Positions 43,364 through 52,657 of a DNA stretch of 64,000 bases are shown here, piece by piece. Each line of letters begins with the position of its first letter. Within the stretch, counting starts at the first letter, position 1. Origin of the DNA: Phycisphaerales bacterium (GTDB taxonomy: Bacteria > Planctomycetota > Phycisphaerae > UBA1845 > UTPLA1); contig JACKHI010000001.1 in assembly GCA_020639075.1 (NCBI GenBank), positions 1,612,001 through 1,676,000 of the forward strand. Direction: 5' to 3'. A model generated the notes under the pieces. That model had not been told where the DNA came from and made no database searches. It saw only the letters and a list, made by a program, of their open reading frames with translations. Both the position numbers and the translations under genes were made by a program.

Positions 43364-43683
43364 TGTCATTCCTCCTGATGGACATTGGTCCGCGTTAGGC
43401 CAACATCTTCCGTTCGTCAGGCGTCGACGCGCCGCCGGTCGGCGCTGCGGTATTCGCCCCTGGCGACCAACACGATTCCGCCCGCCGCGTTGTCTCAGGC
43501 CGCGCCCACGCCCCTGCCCGCGCGTCGGGAGGAAAGGCGCCGTTAATACTACCGACCTGACAGGGACCGCAGGCTTGGATCTTTCTACGAAGTACAGGAT
43601 AATGATCCCGTGCAATGCGTATTCGGCCACCTGGGCCGAGGTGGTCTCTGGGATTGACCTACGAATCGCCCGGAGGTGTAGCG
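43364..43683. other. divergent intergenic region
   Basis: These 320 bases lie between the dockerin-like exported-protein gene and the AraC regulator, and must hold both promoters. No gene is visible, and no operator palindrome stands out. Confidence 0.4.
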
Positions 43684-44691
43684 ATGCCGGGATTCACGAC
43701 CGACCATCTGCTCGACCACGCCCGGCGCAGCCCGCTGCTCGCCAGGATTCGTGACTACGGCGCCGCCGTGGCCGGCATTTATCTGACAGTTCTTGTCCGC
43801 CGCGGTGACGAAGTCGTCGAGCTCGACCTGAACGGCAGTGAGGCCGAGGTACCAGAGTTCTGCCATGTGATCCGCCAGACTGACGAAGGGCTGCGCCGAT
43901 GCAAAGCCTGTCGGTCGCTGATCGCTTTTGGCGCCTGCTATCGCGGAATGAGCGAATTCCAGTGCCACGGCGGTGTCTCAGTGCTGGCCGCGCCGGCGCG
44001 CCGACCCGAGTCGAACGCGAAAAACTGCATCGTTGTCTCCTCGTGTGCCTTCGCCAGCGGCAGTACGGCCAACGGGTGGCGTCGGGCGAAGAGTCATGCG
44101 AAAGGACTCTCCGTCAACCTCAAGACTTTGAGGCAAGCGTACCATGCATTGCCCTGCGTCGATGAGGACCGTCTCAGACTTGCCGGGGCATTTGTTCAAT
44201 TGGCGGCAACGGCGCTGACCGAGGCGGAGCAGCTCCTGACGCTGAAGGTCCGAACGTCCGGCCGTGGAGACTTGCAGCCGGCGGATTGCTGCGCGCCGCC
44301 CGATGGCGACGACTTCGCCGCGCTGCTGCGCTTATCGCAAGTTGCGGCGGACGACAGCGGCAACGCTGGGGCTTGCGCATCGCTGGCCGATCTGATCAAG
44401 GCCATGATCGAGCGCGATCCAGCCATGCCGTTCACAATCGCCAAGATCGCCAAGGCCGCACGTCTCAGCCCCAACCACCTGTCCACGCTCTTCCACCAGC
44501 AGACAGGAGAGACATTCACCGACTACCTGACCGGTCAGCGGATCAAACTGGCCAAGCGGTTGTTGACGGATCCAACACTCAGTGTCAAAGAGGTGGCCCA
44601 GCGAGCCGGATTCACCGATCCCGCCTACTTCACGCGCCGCTTCAAATCCGCCACCGCAAAGACGCCGACCCAGTGGCGCGACACGATCTGA
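43684..44691 (+). CDS. AraC-family regulator with PocR sensory domain
   Basis: The ATG at 43684 has GGAGGTG 7 nt upstream. The 336-residue protein has a Cys-containing PocR-type sensor in its first half (FCHVIRQTDEG, RRCKACRSLIAFGACYRGMS, FQCHGGVSVLAAP). Two AraC helix-turn-helix motifs follow (FTIAKIAKAARLSPNHLSTL and VKEVAQRAGFTDPAYFTRRF). PocR domains bind small ligands such as hydrocarbon derivatives; the ligand here is unknown. The divergent dockerin-like gene is the nearest candidate target. A terminator follows at 44869. Confidence 0.92.
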   Translation: MPGFTTDHLLDHARRSPLLARIRDYGAAVAGIYLTVLVRRGDEVVELDLNGSEAEVPEFCHVIRQTDEGLRRCKACRSLIAFGACYRGMSEFQCHGGVSVLAAPARRPESNAKNCIVVSSCAFASGSTANGWRRAKSHAKGLSVNLKTLRQAYHALPCVDEDRLRLAGAFVQLAATALTEAEQLLTLKVRTSGRGDLQPADCCAPPDGDDFAALLRLSQVAADDSGNAGACASLADLIKAMIERDPAMPFTIAKIAKAARLSPNHLSTLFHQQTGETFTDYLTGQRIKLAKRLLTDPTLSVKEVAQRAGFTDPAYFTRRFKSATAKTPTQWRDTI

Positions 44692-44868
44692 AATCTCAAT
44701 CAGGTACAAAAGGCCCATCCTCGCCACTCTCCCTTGCAGGATTAGCACGACATTCTGAGCTCATCCTGCGTCCGCCAAGACACGTCGTCTTGCCGACGGC
44801 AACAGCCCCGAAACGGCTTGACTTCGGCTTGCACAAAGAGTCCGGCCGACCTCGACCAAGCCGGAATC

Positions 44869-44890
44869 CACGCAACGCCTGCGTGTTTTT
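44869..44890 (+). terminator. rho-independent terminator
   Basis: CACGCA pairs with TGCGTG (loop ACGCC) and TTTTT follows, 178 nt after the AraC-type gene. It is the twin of the terminator at 42146. Confidence 0.8.
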
Positions 44891-44989
44891 CCGCGCGATC
44901 GAAGTCGCTTCGGATCCCGTCGTCGTCTGAAACTTAGTACAGTCCGGCCGTCGTGCGGGTGCCAAGCCCCACAGCCGGAGAAGGCGGTA

Positions 44990-45007
44990 TTTGGCACGAG
45001 ATTTGCA
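44990..45007 (+). promoter_or_regulatory. sigma-54 (RpoN) -24/-12 promoter
   Basis: TTTGGCACGAGATTTGCA matches the sigma-54 consensus TGGCACG-N4-TTGCW at every key base, with GG and GC ten bases apart. It lies 145 nt upstream of the exported-protein gene at 45138. Sigma-54 promoters need an enhancer-binding activator; none is encoded in this window. Confidence 0.8.
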
Positions 45008-45137
45008 AAGAAGCAGACGATGGTATCAAGACCCGAAATGGGCGACATGAGATCGTCTGCGCAAACCTGCCGCAGTCGGTGGCATGTCGCGCCCCATACA
45101 TGTAGGCAGTGTGTGCCAGCCCACGGGGAACTTCGTC

Positions 45138-45995
45138 ATGATTCGTAATACCCACGTTTTCGCCATCGTCACCTCCTGTTGTCTCATGCTCACCCCCGCC
45201 ACGGCCCTCGCTACCGTGTTCTTCGAAAGCTGCCAGGCGGCGACGCTGCTGGACTCCGGCGTCACGTCCGACACGATCAGCAGCAGCGGCTATGAATTCA
45301 CCTACACGCGGGACAAGTTGTTCACCGGCGGGACCGGGCAAATCATCGGTCGGGCCGTTCACGTGCCATGGCCCGACGGCGTCGAGGCGCAGGCCGTCAC
45401 GACACCGCCGCCGGGTGTGACGGATCACAAGGCACGCATGACGCTTCGGCGGGTGGACGGCAATGTCTTCGACTGGCCGGCCTTCACGGTGAAGATTCTC
45501 GCCAACACGGCCGGTGCCGGCGCCGCCATCGAGATCATGCCACTTGTCAACGGCGAAGACGCATTCGCCGATCCCATCGCGTTCAACGTCACTGGTTTCT
45601 CCGGTCAGACATTCTCTTACGACACATCGCCCAACCCCTGGGGGAGCACGGCGCTGCTGACCGGCTACGATACCTACAAAATCGCTCTCTATGTCGACTT
45701 CGCAATGGTGGCGCTCACGCTCAACAGCAGCGTGAACGACGGTGCCTGCTGCCTGCCCGACCATTCGTGCGTCGAGCTGACAACAAGCGACTGCATCAGC
45801 CAAGGCGGCACGTCGCAGGGCGTCGGAACGAATTGCGGATGCGCACCATGCCTGGTGCCTCTCGATACATTTGTCGCCGTCCTCGTCGGAACGGATACCG
45901 ATCCATCGCACCAACTCGCCTGCGATTTCGATGGCTCCGGAACGACGGACGGCAAAGATATTCAGGGCTATGTAACAGCGCTGCTGCAGCCGTGA
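45138..45995 (+). CDS. secreted protein with Cys-rich repeat and dockerin-like tail
   Basis: The ATG at 45138 has GGGGAA 7 nt upstream; the signal peptide is MIRNTHVFAIVTSCCLMLTP, cleaved after ATALA. The 285-residue mature part is beta-rich (FFESCQAATLLDSG, GYEFTYTRDKLFTGG, FTVKILANTAGAGAAIEI). It then has one Cys-rich repeat (GACCLPDHSCVELTTSDC) and a single half-dockerin (LACDFDGSGTTDGKDIQGY). It sits behind a sigma-54-type promoter, so it is probably made only under a specific cue. Its 5' end is duplicated in the chimeric remnant at 42.4 kb. Function unknown. Confidence 0.86.
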   Translation: MIRNTHVFAIVTSCCLMLTPATALATVFFESCQAATLLDSGVTSDTISSSGYEFTYTRDKLFTGGTGQIIGRAVHVPWPDGVEAQAVTTPPPGVTDHKARMTLRRVDGNVFDWPAFTVKILANTAGAGAAIEIMPLVNGEDAFADPIAFNVTGFSGQTFSYDTSPNPWGSTALLTGYDTYKIALYVDFAMVALTLNSSVNDGACCLPDHSCVELTTSDCISQGGTSQGVGTNCGCAPCLVPLDTFVAVLVGTDTDPSHQLACDFDGSGTTDGKDIQGYVTALLQP

Positions 45996-46303
45996 CCCAC
46001 GGCCCTCAGTGAATGAAGTACTTTGGGGCTACCCGCACCGCATGCAATTCCAAGCACCGCTATCGCCGACCGAATGTTGTCAAGGCTCCGACGATTATCA
46101 TCTTTCCGCCGAAAACTGGTCGTCCGCCTCATACAGATTACGGATGATCTGGTCCGACGTGTGTCGCTCCTGCTTCATCCCGAACCTCCTGGTCCAACAA
46201 CGGGCCGACTGAATCTCTCACAGCCCATTGATCAGTCCTCGGGGAGCAGGCCGAATTCTATCGAACTGACGGTCAGAGCCACCGATGACGCCCGAAAGAA
46301 ATG

Positions 46304-46337
46304 AAGCGGAGAACGTGCGCAAGCACGCTCTCCGCTT
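46304..46337. terminator. strong bidirectional hairpin terminator
   Basis: AAGCGGAGA and CGTGC pair with GCACG and TCTCCGCTT around a GCAA tetraloop with a single mismatch, a stem of about 15 bp. It lies between the rightward secreted-protein gene and the leftward 1139-residue protein gene. Confidence 0.8.
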
Positions 46338-46376
46338 TGATCTTGCTTGATTAAATATGCGCCGACCCTCTTGAGA

Positions 46377-49300
46377 CTAATCGCATTTTGCTTCCACGCA
46401 CAACGACTCCAACTGAGGCAAACCTCCGAGGGTCGCACAATCGCAGTCGGTCTCCTCACTACAAGATCCGTCAGGCATACAGCAGGCAAATGTCGGCCAG
46501 CTCGACAGGCATTCGGCTTCCAAACAATCGACGCGGTCGTCCCAGATTCCGCAGATCGCGAGGCAATCCGCCTCAAACATCATCACACAGTTCGTTTCCG
46601 ACAGGCAGCACGCCCTCGGCTGCGGGCAGACCTCGGGTTCACACTCCGTGAACTCATGGAAAGCGCCGCCGCGGACGTTGCAGTCGCACTCGTAAGTCGT
46701 AACGCAACTGCCGTCATCCAGACAACAGGCGTAGAAAACCCGCGCCAGACATTCGAGTTCCGAACAATTGATTCCGTCTTCCCAAATGCCGCAGGCTGCG
46801 AGGCAGTCCGCCTCCTGCATCGGGACACAAGTGACATCCGGCAGGCAGCATGCCCACGGCTGCGGGCAACTCACCGACTCACATTGAACGTCCGCGTGGA
46901 ACGTTCCGCCGGCGGCGCCGCACTGGCACTCGGTCTTCTCTACGCAGTTGCCGTCGGCCAGACAGCAGGCGTACGTGGGCGCGACTTCGCAAACGGCGGA
47001 GTCACAATCGATTCCGCCTTGCCAGACGCCGCAGACCGCGAGGCAGTCCGCTTCCAGCATCATCGTGCAGGCCGGGTTGTCAGGGCAAAGATCATCCGTG
47101 CAGGAACCGTTGGTGAGAGCCTCGCAGATTTCATACGCCAGGCAGCACGCGCCCGTGCAGTCATAGTTGCCGGAGTCGAGCTTGCCGTCCTCATCCGCGT
47201 CGAAGGCCGGATTCAGATCAATGCCCTGAAGCTCGACTGCATCGATCTCGATTCGCTGACAACTGCCCGGACATGGGTCACAGGCCTCCACGCCCGAGTG
47301 AGTCAACGTATTGAACGTGATCCTGACGCCGTCGACCAACAAATCGGTCAACGGCCAGTTGATTTCAACATCACAAGTGGTCGGCTCAACCCACCTCGAT
47401 GCATAGTGAGATGGGGGAATCTCTGCCTCTTCGGCGATGAAGACGGTCCTAAGAACGCCGGTGACTTCCCGAACTTCCACGCGGTTGATCGTCCGATCCC
47501 TCGGCCCAAAGTAAGTGTGGCCGCCATCCCAACCGCCGGTGTTCCGCGTGATTACCACGCCGCTGGCCAGCACGGGCGTCTCAAATCCCACTTCCAGGGT
47601 ATCTTCTGCCAGAGTGCCGTCACTCCGCCACGCATTGGAAGTATCGCAGCCGCAATCGATCTGATTCGGTTCGGGTGCCCCCAGCACCTGCTCCGCTCGA
47701 TAGTTGGGCGCATCCTGGCTCGAGAAGTAGATCAATTGATTCGCATACTGCTTCAACGGCAGACCAATCTCGCAGATATCCGGCAGGCAGGAGACGCCGA
47801 CGGGCGCTTGAATGAAAAGCCTCTCTTCATCCTCGGAAATGAGTTCGATTCCAAAACCCGTGCGCGGCGTCGAGTGAAAAGTGCCGTCGAGCCCCGCGAA
47901 CCGGACGTGATCCTTGTACTGGCGAACCGCGGAGAACGTGGGACACTCCCTAATGAATATGCGGTCGCTGAATCGCCGGTCTCCCGCAGGCACGGAGACG
48001 GACGGCAAGGCATCGAGCGTCTCGCTTGGGTCGAAGGCCACCGACAAATCCAGGAACGTGAGATAACGCTGGCCAGTATATTCAAGATTTGACTCAAACA
48101 TCTGCCGCAGCGCCCACTTGACGTCATAGGTGTTCTCGTCGGGACCCCAGTATCGAGACGCCCACAGCCCGCACCAATTCCGCCACTTCTGCCCGGGATA
48201 AATCGAGCGAATGTACGGGTGCGACCCGCTCTTGCAGATCATCTTCAACGGACGTTGATAGCATCGCTCCAATGCGGCCTGCTGGTCGGGCGAAAGCAAG
48301 TCATAGATCTGCCGCCCGCACATGATGACGGCCTGGTCCGACGAGAGCGCCCAGTACCAGATGTTGTTTCCATCGAATTTCCACAGACCGTCGTCTTCCT
48401 CCTCATCAAGCAAGTCCGGGATCCCGCGACCAAGGTCGCGACTGATACATCGGTTGTGCAGTGTGCCATTCGGGAGTACGGGCCAACACACAACCGGGTC
48501 CACACAAACCTCCGGCTCATAGCCATCCAGCATGACGTCCACCGCCCCGGACGCATTCCCTTGGCACTGGAGAATGGCGGAGTAAAGCAGGATTGCATTT
48601 CCGGTCTGGCCGCCCTTAATCGTGTCTTCAACGTCGGGACGCACAAACGAGGCGAGTAACCGATCGAACACCTTGGTATTCATGGCCTCGGCAGCGGCGC
48701 CCGACAATTTGCCCTCGTGAACAAGAATGGAATACGCCACACATAAGTGATAGGCCCTCATCTGCGAAGCACCGAGCATTTGCTGTCGGTTTGTCGTTAC
48801 GTCTGCATTCAAGCTCGTGCCCTTACCTGACTCCGACACGATGACGAGCGGGGGATCGCCATCGTCCATTGGCCATTGATTCGCTGCTGCGATCAGGTCA
48901 ATATTGGCCTGACGGTAATCAGCCTCTAGCTTGGTAAAGAATGCATGTTGACAAGACTTGTATGCAACGCCCGCCATTGCCATCCAGTTATTGGGCTCAT
49001 TATGGCGGAGGCGGTCGGCGCCGGCGTTCGGTGTTGTCATGTAGCTTTCAATTTCGTCAACGTAATCTACGCCATGCGGGTCCGAAAGTTTCTGGGCATC
49101 GATGATGGGCCACCGTTCGTTCGGTATGCACGAACCCACCGGAATGTGAGTCACCCGCAGGATTGGCTGGGGCGTGCTTTCACTGCTTACACTCGTGAAC
49201 CGCCCGTCAGTGACGCCTTCATTCGCCGCTTGCTTGGCAAGCAGATCCACTTGAACCGTGGCTCCGGCGAATTCGTTCAAGTCATTCCACAAATCACTGA

Positions 49301-49796
49301 TGTCGAACGCTGTCGTCGTGATCGACGCCGGCATCGGGTACGAGACGACGCGCGAGGAGTAGTCTCCGCCGGGATTGGTCCACGTGGCCGAAGCCCCGCT
49401 GCCCCACTTCAGCCAAGTCACATACTCCTCTCTCCAATCCGTCTGGGTGAGCCGACGGAACGACACCGATTGACCTCCCGGCGCTGCGACCGCCCGTCCC
49501 TCCAGAATCTGCTCGACTTTCGTGATGACGTGATCGGAAGGGATGCCGTTCACCTGATACTGCCACAACCCGCGGTAGATGTAGACAGGCCCGGCCTTGG
49601 TCGTGGATTGTGTTCCGATGGTAATCGTGGACGAGGCGCCGTAGTTCGTCGTTGAATTGACCGCCTCGATCATCGCATCCTGAATAGGATAGAAGTCGGT
49701 TTGTATCTCATTCTCAGCGCCACGGGCCTCCGCCAGTGACATCGCGCAAATTGTCAGAATACAAGCCACGTCGCAGATCCTTCGTTTGTAACTCAT
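46377..49796 (-). CDS. giant exported protein with DNRLRE-like N-domain and Cys-rich C-terminal repeats
   Basis: ATG 49796 has GGAG 9 nt upstream and opens a signal peptide (SYKRRICDVACILTICAMSL). Residues about 30-215 resemble the DNRLRE surface domain (DAMIEAVNSTTNYGASSTIT, WLKWGSGASATW). A helical region (about 230-520) has many Trp/Tyr residues and may be an alpha-toroid as in polysaccharide lyases. A beta-sandwich-like domain follows (GGWDGGHTYFGPRDRTINR). The last 260 residues hold six Cys-rich repeats of the type YACCLADGNCVEKTECQC. A polysaccharide-degrading role is a guess; no catalytic motif is certain. Confidence 0.82.
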   Translation of the reverse strand: MSYKRRICDVACILTICAMSLAEARGAENEIQTDFYPIQDAMIEAVNSTTNYGASSTITIGTQSTTKAGPVYIYRGLWQYQVNGIPSDHVITKVEQILEGRAVAAPGGQSVSFRRLTQTDWREEYVTWLKWGSGASATWTNPGGDYSSRVVSYPMPASITTTAFDISDLWNDLNEFAGATVQVDLLAKQAANEGVTDGRFTSVSSESTPQPILRVTHIPVGSCIPNERWPIIDAQKLSDPHGVDYVDEIESYMTTPNAGADRLRHNEPNNWMAMAGVAYKSCQHAFFTKLEADYRQANIDLIAAANQWPMDDGDPPLVIVSESGKGTSLNADVTTNRQQMLGASQMRAYHLCVAYSILVHEGKLSGAAAEAMNTKVFDRLLASFVRPDVEDTIKGGQTGNAILLYSAILQCQGNASGAVDVMLDGYEPEVCVDPVVCWPVLPNGTLHNRCISRDLGRGIPDLLDEEEDDGLWKFDGNNIWYWALSSDQAVIMCGRQIYDLLSPDQQAALERCYQRPLKMICKSGSHPYIRSIYPGQKWRNWCGLWASRYWGPDENTYDVKWALRQMFESNLEYTGQRYLTFLDLSVAFDPSETLDALPSVSVPAGDRRFSDRIFIRECPTFSAVRQYKDHVRFAGLDGTFHSTPRTGFGIELISEDEERLFIQAPVGVSCLPDICEIGLPLKQYANQLIYFSSQDAPNYRAEQVLGAPEPNQIDCGCDTSNAWRSDGTLAEDTLEVGFETPVLASGVVITRNTGGWDGGHTYFGPRDRTINRVEVREVTGVLRTVFIAEEAEIPPSHYASRWVEPTTCDVEINWPLTDLLVDGVRITFNTLTHSGVEACDPCPGSCQRIEIDAVELQGIDLNPAFDADEDGKLDSGNYDCTGACCLAYEICEALTNGSCTDDLCPDNPACTMMLEADCLAVCGVWQGGIDCDSAVCEVAPTYACCLADGNCVEKTECQCGAAGGTFHADVQCESVSCPQPWACCLPDVTCVPMQEADCLAACGIWEDGINCSELECLARVFYACCLDDGSCVTTYECDCNVRGGAFHEFTECEPEVCPQPRACCLSETNCVMMFEADCLAICGIWDDRVDCLEAECLSSWPTFACCMPDGSCSEETDCDCATLGGLPQLESLCVEAKCD

Positions 49797-50609
49797 AGTC
49801 TGTGACTCCTTTGTTGGGTCGATTCCTTCCTGCAAGTCTCAGGGCTGAGGTCGATACCTCCATCAAACTGCCAACCCTGAATGCCCCCCCATTTCAGCGA
49901 GAACCTGTTCTTTTCGACTTTCCTCCTTTCAACGCCATCGCGCCTCCAGCGAATGGCAACACTGAACTGTTCCATGGGAATGCGTACGCAAGACCTTGAG
50001 CACGCATCGCCGTATGCGCATTCGCAACGCGCGGAATCGCACACGACGTCAACATGTCGCGTCGCCTACACAATCGAGATTGAGAAACATGGCCCGGCAA
50101 CCGAAAATACCCATCCCCGACACCCGCATCGCGCGCAATTCCCCTCTCCGCCGGCAAAACGGCGAAAGTTACGGTGGCGCAGGTGCGTCTCATCGGACAC
50201 TCCACATCCGTTGCAGACAACAACGGATGCGGGTCAGGAGGCGGAGGGATTCCGGCAGATCTTCTGTAACGAGACTTCCGCTAGCGATATCATCCTCATC
50301 GCCCCTTCCCTTAACTCATATAGGCACGCATCGAGTCCAACGTCAAGGTAATTTCCGCATGTCTCACTGCGAATCAGAACAAGCTGCCATTGGTATGGCA
50401 GTCTGCTGGATCAACAAGTTTAGAACTCACAGCCCGTGTGCCTTTCCCTCAGGAACAGACCGACAATTAACCCATCCCGGATGACGCTTGGCCGCATAAC
50501 GTCGCTACGCATCAACACAACTTCGACAGTCTCCTCATGCACATCGAGCGAAACATCGGACCGGCGATGTCGGCGATAGACGACAAATCGCTGGGCACAT
50601 GAAAGTTCC
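49797..50609. other. intergenic, no supported gene
   Basis: This roughly 800-base region upstream of the giant exported protein has several short frames on both strands but no ribosome site or protein-like composition. Its right end leads into the inverted-end elements at 50610. Confidence 0.4.
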
Positions 50610-50721
50610 GTAGGGTCCGCTGTGCGGACCACTCACCTGGAAAAACGCGAACGCGATCGATGGCACGCATCCGCACTTCACACGGCCGAACACCTCGTCA
50701 TTTCTTAACTGGGTAAGTCTC
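50610..50721 (+). mobile_element. truncated copy of a small inverted-end element
   Basis: It begins with the palindromic core TAGGGTCCGCTGTGCGGACC and follows the left half of the next copy in a diverged form (GCACTTC...CGAAC.CCTCG). It then stops exactly where that copy begins. The right half is missing. On the minus strand it reads VRTADPT. Confidence 0.6.
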
Positions 50722-50925
50722 GTAGGGTCCGCTGTGCGGACCAAATGTCATGATTAGCGCGACCGCGTTTGATGATTGCGACCCGCACTTCGGACCAACG
50801 AACTCCTCGAATTTTCCTGAGTGGGTGGGCCCAGAAACCACCGGTCTCTTTTGAAGTCGTCGCGATTGCGTTGAGCCAGCAGATTCGCGAGGCGCTCTGT
50901 AAACGGTCCCCACAACGGACCATAC
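50722..50925 (+). mobile_element. small element with inverted ends (MITE-like), full copy
   Basis: The 204-bp element has a left end GTAGGGTCCGCTGTGCGGAC and a right end whose complement is GTATGGTCCGTTGTGGGGAC, imperfect inverted ends of about 21 bp. It carries no gene. The interior shares CAACGAACTC and GAAATCGTCGCGATTGCG-like words with the copy at 51594. A target-site duplication is not evident. Confidence 0.65.
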
Positions 50926-51082
50926 AACGCTGTGAGCACGGCAACAGGGTTGCATCAACGTGAAATCCACTCAACAAGGCAGACGAAGTGACCGCACCCG
51001 AGGCGCCCCCCGCTACAATGGGATGCGGCGGGATAATCGCGTTCGACATCCGCCAGCATCAACAAAGGACCACGGAGTCGCC

Positions 51083-51589
51083 ATGCTGCAAGACCTGTCA
51101 CTCATGGACATCATTCGCTACAACGATTGGGCGAACGACCAGCTGCTCAAGGCCGCGGCCGGATTCTCCGACGAACAGCTCGATCGGCCGTTCGACATCG
51201 GCGTCGGCTCGTTGCGCCGCACGCTGATTCACATCTGGGCAGGCGAAGACACATGGCGCAAACGACAGAGCGGTCACACGGAAACACCGTGGCCGAATCA
51301 GGACGAGAAAATCGCGATGCCCAATCTAGCAGGTCGCTTCGCACAAACCCGCCTGGAACGCGACGCCCTTCTCAAGAACCAGACGCCGTTGTCCGTCGCA
51401 GAGGTGATCCCCTATCGCGACTCATTGGGCGAGCTGTTTCGCGCCAGTCGCCTCGACATGTTCCTCCAGGGCCTGACCCACTCGATCCACCATCGCGCCC
51501 AGGCCGCAAATATGACCCGCCGCCTCGGCGGTCCCCTGATCGATCTGGATTACATGTATTGGGCAAGACAGCCGGCGAAAGAGGATTAA
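51083..51589 (+). CDS. DinB-family putative metalloenzyme
   Basis: The ATG at 51083 has GGAG 7 nt upstream. The 168-residue four-helix-bundle protein has the DinB metal triad: His50 (LIHIWAGE), His133 and His137 (LTHSIHHRAQ). It opens with the usual MDIIRYNDWANDQLL helix. Family members include thiol transferases and many proteins of unknown reaction. It lies between two inverted-end elements and may have been moved with them, or may simply be a convenient neighbour. Confidence 0.9.
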   Translation: MLQDLSLMDIIRYNDWANDQLLKAAAGFSDEQLDRPFDIGVGSLRRTLIHIWAGEDTWRKRQSGHTETPWPNQDEKIAMPNLAGRFAQTRLERDALLKNQTPLSVAEVIPYRDSLGELFRASRLDMFLQGLTHSIHHRAQAANMTRRLGGPLIDLDYMYWARQPAKED

Positions 51590-51593
51590 TCCC

Positions 51594-51800
51594 GTAGGGT
51601 CCGCTGTGCGGACCAGACGACAGGAGAACCGCATTCGCATTCGATGAGAGCGCCCCGCGCTTCGCATCAACGAACTCATCGTCTTGTCTTAAGTTGTCCG
51701 GCGCAGGAATCATCAAGCTGCTTTGAAATCGTCGCGATTGCGGAAACGTCCGCCCATTCACACGACGGTCCGCACACGGTCCGCACAGTGGACCGTATAC
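51594..51800 (+). mobile_element. small element with inverted ends (MITE-like), full copy
   Basis: The 207-bp copy begins 4 bases after the DinB stop codon with GTAGGGTCCGCTGTGCGGAC. Its right end, read from the other side, is GTATACGGTCCACTGTGCGG. The interior matches the 50722 copy in patches. The minus strand again reads LVRTADPT near the left end. Confidence 0.65.
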
Positions 51801-51943
51801 GGCCTTTACCCCCAATTCCGCATCCGCGGAGCCCCGCAATGTAGTAAGTGTCCTAACTTATCTAGAGATACGGAAGTTGACAGTCTAATTCCCTCCGGTG
51901 ATGTTTGATCGGGATGAGACAGAAAGACGATGGAGATACCGCC

Positions 51944-52366
51944 ATGAGCGTCGAGACTGAGGCAGCAAACAAGAACAGCTCTCCGAGTAGGAAGCAGAAG
52001 ATTCTGGCAGAGTTAATGGAATGGCTCATCTGCGTTTCGCGCAATCCCCAGTCTTGGACAATGTGGCATCGGTTACGACATGGTCGCCGTTATCACCGAG
52101 CATTCGATGACCTTAATCTGATCCATCGCATTCCGCATTCGATTCTCGATGCAGAGTATGAGGATAATGATATCAGCTTCATCAATTGGGGTATCAGTCG
52201 ATACGTGGCTGACCGCAATATGAGCATAGACATTAGCGTTGCTTGGTTGCTGATCGAATTCGTAAAGGACGTTCCCGACGACCGACGCGGTGAGCTGACG
52301 TGGACGCCACCACAAGCACTCTTCGACCTCGCGGCAAAACACAAGCGCGGCCTTCTCTACGAGTAA
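51944..52366 (+). CDS. protein of unknown function
   Basis: I place the start at ATG 51944 with GGAG 8 nt upstream (MSVETEAANKNS). The 140-residue product looks soluble and mainly helical (KILAELMEWLICVSRNPQSW, SRYVADRNMSIDISVAWLLI). The codon use appears less GC-biased than the surrounding genes, which together with the adjacent element hints at recent arrival. I recognise no family, motif or signal peptide. Confidence 0.65.
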   Translation: MSVETEAANKNSSPSRKQKILAELMEWLICVSRNPQSWTMWHRLRHGRRYHRAFDDLNLIHRIPHSILDAEYEDNDISFINWGISRYVADRNMSIDISVAWLLIEFVKDVPDDRRGELTWTPPQALFDLAAKHKRGLLYE

Positions 52367-52446
52367 TGCGGCCTCTTACCCTTCCCGGACCGAATTCCGC
52401 CAATACCGCTTTTCCCAGCGGAGTCGGAGTGTCGCGCTATGGACGC

Positions 52447-52480
52447 ATGGCCCAGGTCGTACTCGACCTGGGGTCACGAT
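52447..52480 (+). repeat. hairpin repeat (GTGGCCCA family), copy 4
   Basis: ATGGCCCAGGTCG pairs with CGACCTGGG around TACT (9-bp stem), followed by GTCACGAT. The inner stem differs from copies 1-2 but pairs perfectly. Confidence 0.7.
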
Positions 52481-52621
52481 TTCGAGGTCTTGACGGCGGC
52501 CAACAAATCATGCGAGCATCAGCAAACACCCGACGCTCCGCCGACGGCGACAGCCCTCTCGCGGCACGAACGGACATTCCGAAGGCTGTCGCCATGAAGT
52601 CAGGCGTCCCGCGCATTCCAG

Positions 52622-52657
52622 AATCGTGCCCCCAAGTCCCTTCGGGACGTGGGCCAC
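52622..52657 (-). repeat. hairpin repeat (GTGGCCCA family), copy 5
   Basis: On the minus strand GTGGCCCACGTCCC pairs with GGGACTTGGG around GAA, followed by GGCACGATT. It has the same outer motif and CACGAT tail as copies 1-4, with yet another inner stem. Confidence 0.7.

Noticed and set aside
46347..48092. 581-residue plus-strand frame
   Set aside because: Antisense to the Cys-rich exported protein, whose signal peptide and repeats are unmistakable.
50420..50744. minus-strand frames starting MVRTADPT
   Set aside because: The phrase is created by the palindromic end of the small element; no ribosome site or conserved protein follows.
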